From contig CAMSGF010000024.1 in NCBI GenBank assembly GCA_947058225.1, positions 1-8,853 on the forward strand: 8,853 nucleotides of DNA. The letters are read 5' to 3'. The notes below the pieces were generated by a model, which did no database searches, was not told the DNA's origin, and saw only the letters and a list, made by a program, of their open reading frames with translations. Each line of letters starts with the position of its first letter. Position 1 is the stretch's first letter. Positions 1-7,185 of the stretch are shown here, in pieces. A program made the translations under genes and the position numbers. Source of the stretch: an uncultured Eubacteriaceae bacterium. Lineage in GTDB: Bacteria > Bacillota > Clostridia > Eubacteriales > Anaerofustaceae.

Positions 1-2
1 GT

Positions 3-62
3 CCGTTTAATGCAAAATACGTTCCTGTAATTGAAAACATTGCGAAAGAAAAATCAATATAA
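3..62 (+). CDS. C-terminal end of an unidentified protein (partial, starts outside window)
   Basis: An open frame enters from the left edge and ends at TAA (60-62). It encodes 19 residues ending in ENIAKEKSI. The composition (hydrophobic alternating with Lys/Glu) looks like a real C-terminal helix. The other two forward frames stop within the first 30 bases. The last codon and stop overlap the point where the next gene's conserved sequence begins, a typical operon junction. Too little is present to assign a family. Confidence 0.45.
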   Translation, partial: PFNAKYVPVIENIAKEKSI

Positions 63-100
63 ATTACAAAAAAATCGGTCAACGTATTCGTAAAAGAAGG

Positions 101-388
101 TTGGAAGTAGGTCTTACACAAGAACAAGCTTCAGAAAAAGTAGGTATTACAACTAAATATTGGTCTAATATTGAAACAAACAATACTGAATCTGTAGGAC
201 TGCAAACTTTATATGCGATAGCAGCAGTTCTTGATACAAGTATTAATTATCTATTATCAGATTCTTCAAATGGAAATTGGAATATAATCTATGATGAATT
301 TGGAAATCTTTTTAATAAAATGACATCTAAACAACGAACATTAACAATGGATATAGCAAAATTAATCCTTGAAAAAGAAGAAAACTGA
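101..388 (+). CDS. Xre-family helix-turn-helix regulator, start codon uncertain or lost
   Basis: This is a small DNA-binding regulator of the Xre/HTH_3 type. From TTG at 101 it reads 95 residues. The recognition-helix region is VGLTQEQASEKVGITTKYWS, followed by the typical IETNN, LQTLYAIAAVLDTSINYLL pattern. The C-terminal third (MTSKQRTLTMDIAKLILEKEE) is a short helical tail common in such regulators from Clostridia. The TTG is the only standard start in frame, but it would cut off HTH helix 1. The conserved sequence continues upstream as NYKKIGQRIRKRR from about position 59, where the codon is ATA, not ATG. AGAAGG lies directly against the TTG with no spacing, so it is a poor ribosome site. 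The gene may therefore start at ATA 59 (overlapping the upstream stop), or its start may be mutated. The stop overlaps the next gene by 20 bp, suggesting an operon. The HTH identity is well supported; the start is not. Confidence 0.8.
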   Translation: MEVGLTQEQASEKVGITTKYWSNIETNNTESVGLQTLYAIAAVLDTSINYLLSDSSNGNWNIIYDEFGNLFNKMTSKQRTLTMDIAKLILEKEEN

Positions 389-929
389 AAAAACCTGTGG
401 ACTAACGGGAAATAGAAATATTATTCACTATGATAATAAAAAAATTGAATTATTAAATGAAAAAATAGACTTTGTTTTGAAATATTTGATAAAAATTCGC
501 GGTGTAAAATCTTTTCTGTGCGGAATGCCTATCGGTGCCGATTTGATGATTGCAAAGAGAATTATTAAGTATAGGGAAGAGCACAACGCCGATATAAAAA
601 TATATTCGGTTATCCCTTGTGAAAAGCAAGATTTAAAATGGAAAGAGGAGCAAAAAAGGGAATACAAAGAAGTTTTAAAGGAATGTGAGCCGTCAGATTA
701 CAAATACGGTCCGTATACTGAGGGTTGTATGCTAAAAAGAAACAGATACATAGTTGATAACTGTAGTATCATTTTTGTAATATTTAATGAAAATGTAAAA
801 AGAGGCGGTACTTTTCAAACCATAAATTATGCCACCAAAAAGAATAAAGACATATATATTTTAAACCCTAAAACTTTGGAAATAGAAGCAATATCTTCAA
901 AGAAAAAAAGAAAAATAAAAAACTCATAA
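369..929 (+). CDS. SLOG-superfamily protein (DUF1273/YpsA-like)
   Basis: The protein has 186 residues and a Rossmann-like SLOG fold, a family thought to bind nucleotides or nucleotide-derived ligands. Visible hallmarks are the N-terminal CGLTGNR (residues 10-16, like the family's CCFTGHR), the glycine loop FLCGMPIGADL (49-59, like GgalGvDl), NRYIVDNC (125-132) and GGTFQT with a following NYA (146-154), then IYILNP. Length fits the family. The start is TTG at 369, the only in-frame start before the conserved motifs. It has no clear Shine-Dalgarno and lies inside the end of the upstream HTH gene, so translation may be coupled. The C-terminus is a lysine-rich tail (KKKRKIKN). SLOG proteins are frequent on phages and mobile elements, and some family members take part in defence nucleotide signalling. 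Nothing here links this copy to such a pathway, and its ligand is unknown. Confidence 0.85.
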   Translation: MKKKKTEKTCGLTGNRNIIHYDNKKIELLNEKIDFVLKYLIKIRGVKSFLCGMPIGADLMIAKRIIKYREEHNADIKIYSVIPCEKQDLKWKEEQKREYKEVLKECEPSDYKYGPYTEGCMLKRNRYIVDNCSIIFVIFNENVKRGGTFQTINYATKKNKDIYILNPKTLEIEAISSKKKRKIKNS

Positions 930-1090
930 TATCTGTTTATGCAAAGATAGGGACTATTTATTCAAAAGATTTAATTGCCTAAATGAGAGGTATCTGACTA
1001 TTCAGGAGCAAAAGCTATACTTGCATCTGTTATAGTGCGGGGAAAGAATATCTGCTTATGCGGGAATGAAAAGAGGGAATATCTCTCACA
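928..1090 (+). pseudogene. Degraded coding remnant, possibly TnpV-like
   Basis: There is no intact gene here, but two short stretches read like protein. One frame from 929 gives YAKIGTIYSKDLIA and then a stop. Another frame from 979 gives LNERYLTIQEQKLYLHLL, an in-frame TAG, then CGERISAYAGMKRGN. The pattern (YxKxG..Y..DL, then RYL....LY..LL..G...AY) loosely resembles small TnpV-type transposon-associated proteins, but this comes from memory of the family and is weak. A 15-bp motif AATATCTGyTTATGC occurs at 928-942 and 1047-1061 (14/15 identical). The region could also be plain intergenic DNA. Confidence 0.25.
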
Positions 1091-1091
1091 C

Positions 1092-1124
1092 AAAATGCTT
1101 TTAACATAATGTTAAAAGCATTTT
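1092..1124. terminator. Bidirectional intrinsic terminator between convergent genes
   Basis: A perfect 16-bp inverted repeat has arms at 1092-1107 (AAAATGCTTTTAACAT) and 1109-1124 with a single central base. In practice it would fold as about a 14-bp stem with a tiny loop. T runs follow on both strands. It lies between the + strand SLOG unit and the - strand sortase stop at 1129, so it probably ends transcription from both sides. Confidence 0.85.
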
Positions 1125-1128
1125 TATA

Positions 1129-1710
1129 TTATTTTAAATTATTTTCATTAGCCTTAACCTCAAAGCAACGCACCACAACACGATTTCTTCCACCGACAGT
1201 GCAGGTAAACAACGTCAAATCAAAATCTCCCAATTCAATCTCATCAACATCATCGGAAGATAATGTTTCAACTTCATCCACCTTATAATAAAATCTATCT
1301 CCCCTCACATCCTCAAACAAAATGTCATCACCCCTTTTTAATTTATAGAGCCTACCAAAATGCCCCCTATAATTATGAGCCATAATAATCATATTGTTTT
1401 TGTATAAAGACCCACTGTAACGGCAGGGGGCTTTCTTTAAGTTATCATAGCTCCAGTCTTTCATTACAGGCAGTGTAAGCTTTAAAGGTAAAATCTTAAT
1501 CTTTCCGATATAAAAATTTCCGTCAATTAACACACTTTGCATCTCTTTTTTCTTAAAATTTCCTTTTTTTACCGCATCATCCCATTGCTTAGTCACTTTT
1601 TGTGCACTTTGGAGCGCATTATAGCTTTCAAAAATATTGTTAAAAAATAAGCAAAGGGATGCTGTAAGTATCAGCATCCCTCCTATAATCAGATGTTTAC
1701 TTTTTATCAT
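1129..1710 (-). CDS. Sortase (transpeptidase), probably dedicated to the upstream adhesin
   Basis: This 193-residue membrane-anchored sortase would cleave an LPXTG-type signal and attach the substrate to peptidoglycan on the outer face of the membrane. An N-terminal signal anchor spans about residues 7-25 (LIIGGMLILTASLCLFF). The catalytic triad can be placed as His112 in MAHN, Cys170 in LTLFTCT and Arg177 in RNRVVVRC. There is no C-terminal transmembrane segment and no obvious DPF/DPW lid motif. That argues against a pilus-polymerising class C enzyme and for a housekeeping-like or class A/D-like enzyme; I cannot fix the class by eye. The ATG (1708-1710) lies inside the end of the adhesin gene, overlapping by 14 bp, so the two genes are co-transcribed and probably translationally coupled. 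A strong terminator follows within 5 bp of the stop. Confidence 0.93.
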   Translation of the reverse strand: MIKSKHLIIGGMLILTASLCLFFNNIFESYNALQSAQKVTKQWDDAVKKGNFKKKEMQSVLIDGNFYIGKIKILPLKLTLPVMKDWSYDNLKKAPCRYSGSLYKNNMIIMAHNYRGHFGRLYKLKRGDDILFEDVRGDRFYYKVDEVETLSSDDVDEIELGDFDLTLFTCTVGGRNRVVVRCFEVKANENNLK

Positions 1711-4700
1711 TCTCTCTCTTTTGCCTCCATATTCCCATCGAGATTAAACACACTCCCACCGCACATAATACCCATACACTCCACCAATCCATACCCGTAT
1801 GCGGCAATTTTTTATCCTTAATTTCAGGTGTTTTATTGTTTGCAGGTTTATTATTTTTGTTATAAGGCTTGTCATTGTTCGTGATGATAAAAGTTCCTTT
1901 TGATTCTTCTTTAATTTCACTTGTAAAGCCCTTTGGTATATTCTCTTCCTTTACTTCCCATTTGTCATCTGCATCTAAATCTGTCCATATATAATACCAG
2001 CCGTTTTGGTCATTTAATCTTTTAGAATCAAATCTCTTCCCATTTCTATATAACACCGCTGTTATATATTCCGGTTGCTTTCTTCCATCATCTAATATCC
2101 AGTTTTTTCTTACAGATACATTTGTCTTATTAGGCGTTGGCGTGGGAGGAAGCGGAGTATCATTATTAGTTATAACAAATACTCCGTTATCATCCTGTTT
2201 AATGTTGCAAGTAAATCCATTAGGAATATCCTCTTCTTTAACCTCCCATTTAGCTGTTGAAACCAAGCCTTTCCATGTATATGTCCATTTATTATCTGCA
2301 CTTAAAATTTTGGAATCATACTTTTCTCCGTCCTTATAAAGCACTGCCGTAACAGAATCTGCCATTTTTCTGCCATCATCCAAAATCCATTCTTTTCTCA
2401 CAGTTATATCTTCTTTTTTATCTTTATTATTGTTAAAAGATACTTCTGAAGTGGCATTTCCCGATATCACACCGTCAGGATTTGTCACTGTTGTGCTATA
2501 TCCGTTTTTATTTTCCTCTACTTCACTAACAGAGTATTTTGTACCGACAGGCAGTTCCAAAATCGTAACAGACCCTGTTCCCTTTATGGCAACAGTATCT
2601 CCGCTTTTAATCTGCCCCACATTATCATAATCTCCCGTATAACTGTAATAATCTGTCAATTCCACTCCGTTTTTATCTGTAAGATTTATCTTAAAGTGGA
2701 ATACATCATCCTGACTGCCCTCTGTTCCCGTTACGGTTTTATTAATAGTTAAGTTCCCTGTTGGCTCATTAACCGTTCTCCTGTTTGTAAAGGATGCGAT
2801 AAAAACATCCTGAGCTTTTATAACTCCGTCAAATTTGCCTCGTTTTGGAGTAACATACCACCCGTTTGAACTTTCATCTTGTTCTGTTACTGTAAATCTC
2901 GTTCCTTCGGGAAGACCCAAAATCGTTATGCTTTCATCGTGATGAAGCGGAATTACATCCCCGCTTTTAACATACCCTGATTTATCCGTACCATAGAAAT
3001 AAAACTTTTTATCGCCTGTTCCGACAAAATCAACACTGAAATTGAAATTTCTGTTATAGTCTGCGTCTGTGATATTATTTCCTGTTACTGTTTTACGAAT
3101 TGTAAGTTCTCCCGTTTTTGTATCTTTTGTCGTTTTATCTGTCACAACCACAGTATTTAAAAGTGAAAACAGACTTGTAATATCCGTATCCCCTATATCA
3201 TCTTTATTTGCATTGTTTTCTTCACTGCTATGATATCCATTGCCTGACAATGCTTCGTAGTTTTGCACGACCCTCGCTCTGATAAAGCCTGTGTCCGTTA
3301 CAAAAAACGGTCTTAAATTCTTTCCTCCGTCTTGGTCGTGAAGTCCGTAATCTACCACCGCATTTATGCCATAATGAAGATTCATCTGCCTTTTTATCCC
3401 TGTACCGTCAAGCTTGATATCCTGCCAGCCTGTCAGAGAAAACATTCCGCTTTTTTGCGTTTGCCCAATGGCTGAAATATCCCTAAGAGTGATATTGACA
3501 TCTCCGTCACTTGCATATTTTGTCATCGTCTGTGCCAATTTACCAACCCCCGCCATAACGCTAACCCCATCGTCTGCCACACCGGCATCTGCATATATGG
3601 AATAAATCCCCACTATAATAGGAATTTTGGTTTCATTAATTTTATATCCTACAGGGGCTTTTGTTTCTTTAAGATAATAATGGTCTTCACCGCGATTATT
3701 TACCCACCTCATCTCGGAATATCCATTTTTAACACTCCCACCGGTCATAACAGGCTTTGGAGTAAAAATCAACACCCCGTCCTGTCCGTCTATCTGAGCA
3801 GTTCTTCCTGTGGCAACCTGTTTGTTCGACGAATCAAACAATCCAAACTCTGCTCCGTTTATCCCCGTTCCATCTTGGTCAACTTTTTGCACACGAAGCT
3901 CCCTTTGTTCGTTTGGAATATAAATCAGCGAACGAAAATCTCTGTTAAATTCATCTATATTTAATAAGCTGAAATCTCTTACACCTATATCACCCACAAG
4001 ATTTAACCTTGATACTGCCGCATCGACACCCACACTGCCTCCACCTTTGCTATCAATATACTGCTTTAGCTGATTATATTTTTCTTCGCTCGTTCCACCG
4101 CTGATTCCAAGCTTAGCAAGACCTTCCTTTGTTATAATTGCGTAAACCATACGCATATCCCCATCAGGATTATTTAACAAATACCTGTCTGCACGCCCCG
4201 GCAAATCTGTCAATGTTCCACGAAGTCTTTTTTCATTTGTGTCATATTCCAAAAACCAGCTTGGATTTTTTTCACCCGAGCATTGATATAAAATCGCATG
4301 AAGTGCGGCATTTCTCCATTCTTTTGCCGTTCTGTCAGCAGGTGTCCATGTGTGAAAGCCTTCAGTGTTATCACCATATGCAGCTTCCCACTTTCCTGAT
4401 GATTGCTGATAAAGCATTGGGAAAGCACATACCAAACCGTCCCTTTGCTGAACGGCATCAACCCTGTTGGTTGTCGGTTTTATTTCTGAAGAACTTTCAT
4501 CAAATTGTGCATAGCTTAATGTGCTGGTGCCCAAAATATAAGAATTAAAGCTCGCATATGCTCCCGTTTGCCATCTGTTTGCAACAGAAAGCATAGTTGT
4601 TTCAGGATTAAATTCAAGCACAATAGGAATCGGCGAAGGTCTGTAACCATCAGGGGTTTTCGTTTCTTCCAAAATATAAAATCTTCCGTTCGTATCTGAA

Positions 4701-7126
4701 TAATAATTATCTGCAAAATTATAAAGTTTTCCCTCATCTACATTTTCATAAAACTGTGCCCTACCCGTATCGGCATCTGTTTTAAGAGTCGCAAGTATAT
4801 TATCATTAGCTTTTTTTATGTATCTCGTCTGATTATCGCTGCCAATAACATTTGCACAATGAATACCATCCGAATCACCTGCATTTGTAAGCTCTGCAGG
4901 ATGCATCTTAAATTCCACATCACCGAGAGGCTCACCGTTTTGGTCCACCTTTTTGACTTCTTGTGGCAACAGTGGCTGTAGGTTAAATTTCAAAGCAAGA
5001 CTTGAATCATAATTTCCTCTTTCCAAATAAAACATTTTTATTTCATGAGAGGTATTGCTGGCAAAAGTATTTCCCCTCCAATCAGCATTATTTATGCTTT
5101 TCCCCGCAGCTATAAAACAATCTTTAATAGTTGTTCTTTCCGTCACTCCGGGATAATCTCCGCTTATCTCATCGGGAAACTTTCCCCCTGTTCTCCAACT
5201 TTGCCCTGTGTTTACTTCTCCTGTTTGAAAATTAATCGTGCCATAAAGCTCACTGTGTATTCCACCAAAATCAAGAACAAGCACTCCGTCAATAAATACC
5301 CATACATCATCGTCCCCGGAGAACTGGAATGTCATCGGTCTTTTACCTAATGCTCCACTGTTTATAACGCCACCGACAGGTTGTCTGAAATTCATATTCA
5401 CAGACATACCTATATGGTGATTTATATAAAATTCTTCTCCTGTCGCCTGATTTTTTTTCGCATCGGCAGGTTTTGACGGGTTAAATTCAGGGTCTCTGTT
5501 TGTACCTCCGTCATTTGAAAGAGTTTTTGTACTGCTCGTCAATCGATTATTTTCATCCATTGAATCAAAAACCTGTCTGGCAGTATTAAAAGGATAAAAA
5601 TTCCCAAGGCTCATATCCCCGTTGAAATTCCCCGTTTCACTGTCAGTTCCGGCAGTTCCTCCGGTTTGTGAATATCCACCGTCTGTGCGCCACATAGCAG
5701 CTCCCTCATATAAGTTAAATGCCCCATCACTACCTTCGGAAACCTTACTCGTATCCAATTCAGCAAAATTTTTTCTGGCATAATAGTAATAATACCCCGC
5801 ATCATCCATTTGGAATAAGCCTTTTATGTTTTTATATGCGCTTTTATATTCACTTGTTTTTGTAGGGTCAAAAAGATAATTAAGGGAAGAGTCAATCTTA
5901 CTCGTATCCCACGTTTTATCTGCATTTTGAATTCCTCCTGCCCTACTTAAAACTCCCGAAGAAAGATTCATCCCATCTGCTCTTGTTCCATTATCCTTTT
6001 CAGCAACATTAATCCCCCAAATATCATTATCCCTTGTTAAATTAATACCTGTTTGGTCTTTTACCGCCTCACTCATATTAATATTAGGATATCCATCATC
6101 TCCAAGGGTTTTATTTACAATATTTTTCATATTGGTATTTCTTTTAGCCCATGGTCTTCCGGCCCCTGCCCCCAAATTCCAAAATCCCGCATGAATCATA
6201 CTGTCTCCAAATGTCAACAGACGGTTGTTATTAATTCCAAAATTATATGAATTTTCATCCGCTCCGTTTATACCGGCTGTATTTTTATTGTTTTTTTCTA
6301 AAAGGTCGCTGTAAGACCCCCCTTGCGAAACAGGCTGATTAACGCCGTAATCAAACAAATTGACAGTTACATTTTCCGGGTTGACAGCTGTTGCTTTATG
6401 AGATTCCAACGCATCATCAAGCTCTTTTGCATCTTTAAACTGGGTTCTCGTTCCGGGAAAAGTCGCAGTTTCTTTTGCTTTTTCCACTCCTACCCTTAAT
6501 TCAATAAAAATATCCGGAACATCTTTTGCAAGCACATATTCTTCAGGCAAAGATGCCTCTATTTTATAAACTCCCTTATATGTTCCCTTTTTCGGAATCG
6601 TATCGCAATTCCACGACAAGAACTGTATTTGTTCTTGTTTTTTACCTTGCAGAGTAACATCAACTTTTACACCAAGCATCTGTAACTGCACATTATCTCT
6701 CGTAATTTTAGTTGCCTCGTCCAACTCGTTTGCAGGAACGGAAAGATACCACAATTTATTTTTCTTATCATAAGTAAATTCAATATCATTATCTTTAGAC
6801 CACTCCCATAAGACAACCGTTTCTGTTTCCTTTTTTACCTCTTGTTCAATACCGTTAACAATGTCTTGTGTATTATCCTCTTTCTTATCTCCTTCGTTTT
6901 CATATCCAGGTTTTTCATCTGTTTTATCAGTATCCTGTAAAATATCCATATCTTTATCTATCACGTCACTTACGTCAATATCTTTTATACTCCCCTCAAC
7001 CTGCATATCATTTGCAGCTTGTAGCTTATATGGATTAATCTCAGAAAAAATAACGCTAGCAAATAATACAAAACACAACAACAAGGTAATTATTTTATTC
7101 CATCTTATATTTTTTCTTTTATACAA
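1697..7126 (-). CDS. Large LPXTG-anchored adhesin/pilin-like protein with fibro-slime, SpaA and Cna-B domains
   Basis: This 1809-residue secreted protein is predicted to be covalently anchored to the cell wall and to mediate adhesion. A signal peptide spans 1-39 (hydrophobic core ITLLLCFVLFASVIF, cleavage near LQA-AN), followed by an acidic low-complexity stretch (40-100). Residues about 250-550 carry LFDY, GINN, LFD and GLFQMDDAGYYYYY patterns usual in front of fibro-slime domains. The fibro-slime/PA14-like domain (about 555-717) contains FSGDDDVWVFIDGVLVLDFG, a likely Ca-binding sugar- or ligand-recognition loop. SpaA-type domains lie at about 720-840 and 1077-1173 (LKETKAPVGY). Two pilin-type repeats (1338-1450, 1456-1568; Lys1345/Glu1415/Asn1448, Lys1463/Glu1535/Asn1565-67) and two Cna-B repeats (1573-1655, 1669-1752; Lys1578/Glu1631/Asn1654, Lys1674/Glu1727/Asn1750) have residues placed for isopeptide bonds. 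LPHTG (1774-1778), a membrane span and RQKRENDKK end the protein. The start is TTG 7124-7126, chosen for the AGGAGG 8 bases upstream. Residues 845-1070 and 1175-1335 match no domain I know. Confidence 0.93.
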   Translation of the reverse strand: MYKRKNIRWNKIITLLLCFVLFASVIFSEINPYKLQAANDMQVEGSIKDIDVSDVIDKDMDILQDTDKTDEKPGYENEGDKKEDNTQDIVNGIEQEVKKETETVVLWEWSKDNDIEFTYDKKNKLWYLSVPANELDEATKITRDNVQLQMLGVKVDVTLQGKKQEQIQFLSWNCDTIPKKGTYKGVYKIEASLPEEYVLAKDVPDIFIELRVGVEKAKETATFPGTRTQFKDAKELDDALESHKATAVNPENVTVNLFDYGVNQPVSQGGSYSDLLEKNNKNTAGINGADENSYNFGINNNRLLTFGDSMIHAGFWNLGAGAGRPWAKRNTNMKNIVNKTLGDDGYPNINMSEAVKDQTGINLTRDNDIWGINVAEKDNGTRADGMNLSSGVLSRAGGIQNADKTWDTSKIDSSLNYLFDPTKTSEYKSAYKNIKGLFQMDDAGYYYYYARKNFAELDTSKVSEGSDGAFNLYEGAAMWRTDGGYSQTGGTAGTDSETGNFNGDMSLGNFYPFNTARQVFDSMDENNRLTSSTKTLSNDGGTNRDPEFNPSKPADAKKNQATGEEFYINHHIGMSVNMNFRQPVGGVINSGALGKRPMTFQFSGDDDVWVFIDGVLVLDFGGIHSELYGTINFQTGEVNTGQSWRTGGKFPDEISGDYPGVTERTTIKDCFIAAGKSINNADWRGNTFASNTSHEIKMFYLERGNYDSSLALKFNLQPLLPQEVKKVDQNGEPLGDVEFKMHPAELTNAGDSDGIHCANVIGSDNQTRYIKKANDNILATLKTDADTGRAQFYENVDEGKLYNFADNYYSDTNGRFYILEETKTPDGYRPSPIPIVLEFNPETTMLSVANRWQTGAYASFNSYILGTSTLSYAQFDESSSEIKPTTNRVDAVQQRDGLVCAFPMLYQQSSGKWEAAYGDNTEGFHTWTPADRTAKEWRNAALHAILYQCSGEKNPSWFLEYDTNEKRLRGTLTDLPGRADRYLLNNPDGDMRMVYAIITKEGLAKLGISGGTSEEKYNQLKQYIDSKGGGSVGVDAAVSRLNLVGDIGVRDFSLLNIDEFNRDFRSLIYIPNEQRELRVQKVDQDGTGINGAEFGLFDSSNKQVATGRTAQIDGQDGVLIFTPKPVMTGGSVKNGYSEMRWVNNRGEDHYYLKETKAPVGYKINETKIPIIVGIYSIYADAGVADDGVSVMAGVGKLAQTMTKYASDGDVNITLRDISAIGQTQKSGMFSLTGWQDIKLDGTGIKRQMNLHYGINAVVDYGLHDQDGGKNLRPFFVTDTGFIRARVVQNYEALSGNGYHSSEENNANKDDIGDTDITSLFSLLNTVVVTDKTTKDTKTGELTIRKTVTGNNITDADYNRNFNFSVDFVGTGDKKFYFYGTDKSGYVKSGDVIPLHHDESITILGLPEGTRFTVTEQDESSNGWYVTPKRGKFDGVIKAQDVFIASFTNRRTVNEPTGNLTINKTVTGTEGSQDDVFHFKINLTDKNGVELTDYYSYTGDYDNVGQIKSGDTVAIKGTGSVTILELPVGTKYSVSEVEENKNGYSTTVTNPDGVISGNATSEVSFNNNKDKKEDITVRKEWILDDGRKMADSVTAVLYKDGEKYDSKILSADNKWTYTWKGLVSTAKWEVKEEDIPNGFTCNIKQDDNGVFVITNNDTPLPPTPTPNKTNVSVRKNWILDDGRKQPEYITAVLYRNGKRFDSKRLNDQNGWYYIWTDLDADDKWEVKEENIPKGFTSEIKEESKGTFIITNNDKPYNKNNKPANNKTPEIKDKKLPHTGMDWWSVWVLCAVGVCLISMGIWRQKRENDKK
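1874..2410 (-). repeat. Tandem Cna-B domain duplication within the adhesin
   Basis: Two consecutive stalk domains encoded at 2162-2410 and 1874-2125 share long stretches: VRK-W-ILDDGRK, then TAVLY, DSK, KWEVKEE, IP-GFT and ITNND. They are joined by a proline/threonine linker (PLPPTPTPN). The Lys, Glu and Asn of the isopeptide bond are present in both copies, so both should be stabilised. The near identity of the WILDDGRK core points to an internal duplication; copy number could vary between strains by recombination. Confidence 0.8.
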
Positions 7127-7134
7127 TGTGAATT

Positions 7135-7140
7135 CCTCCT
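7135..7140 (-). promoter_or_regulatory. Strong Shine-Dalgarno deciding the adhesin TTG start
   Basis: On the minus strand AAGGAGG lies 8 bases before TTG (7126-7124). No ATG in this frame lies near it, and the signal peptide begins right after this TTG, so the start is well supported despite the non-ATG codon. Confidence 0.85.
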
Positions 7141-7185
7141 TAATGTTCTAGCCAAAAATAAAGGAACTTTTAAGTAAGATTTCTT

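Noticed and set aside
428..667. 79-codon minus-strand frame inside the SLOG gene
   Set aside because: It is antisense to a protein with clear family motifs; cysteine/phenylalanine-rich composition is typical of a shadow frame.
4350..4430. Possible internal thioester adhesion domain in the adhesin (Cys900 with a later Gln)
   Set aside because: The characteristic TQxAIW-type glutamine motif could not be found at a suitable distance.
4138..4548. 136-codon plus-strand frame antisense to the adhesin
   Set aside because: It lies wholly opposite a well-supported coding region with clear domains on both sides; its composition is that of an antisense shadow and no ribosome site was seen.
6861..7151. 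96-codon plus-strand frame opposite the adhesin signal peptide
   Set aside because: Serine/leucine-rich translation results from reading the acidic, AT-rich N-terminal coding region backwards.
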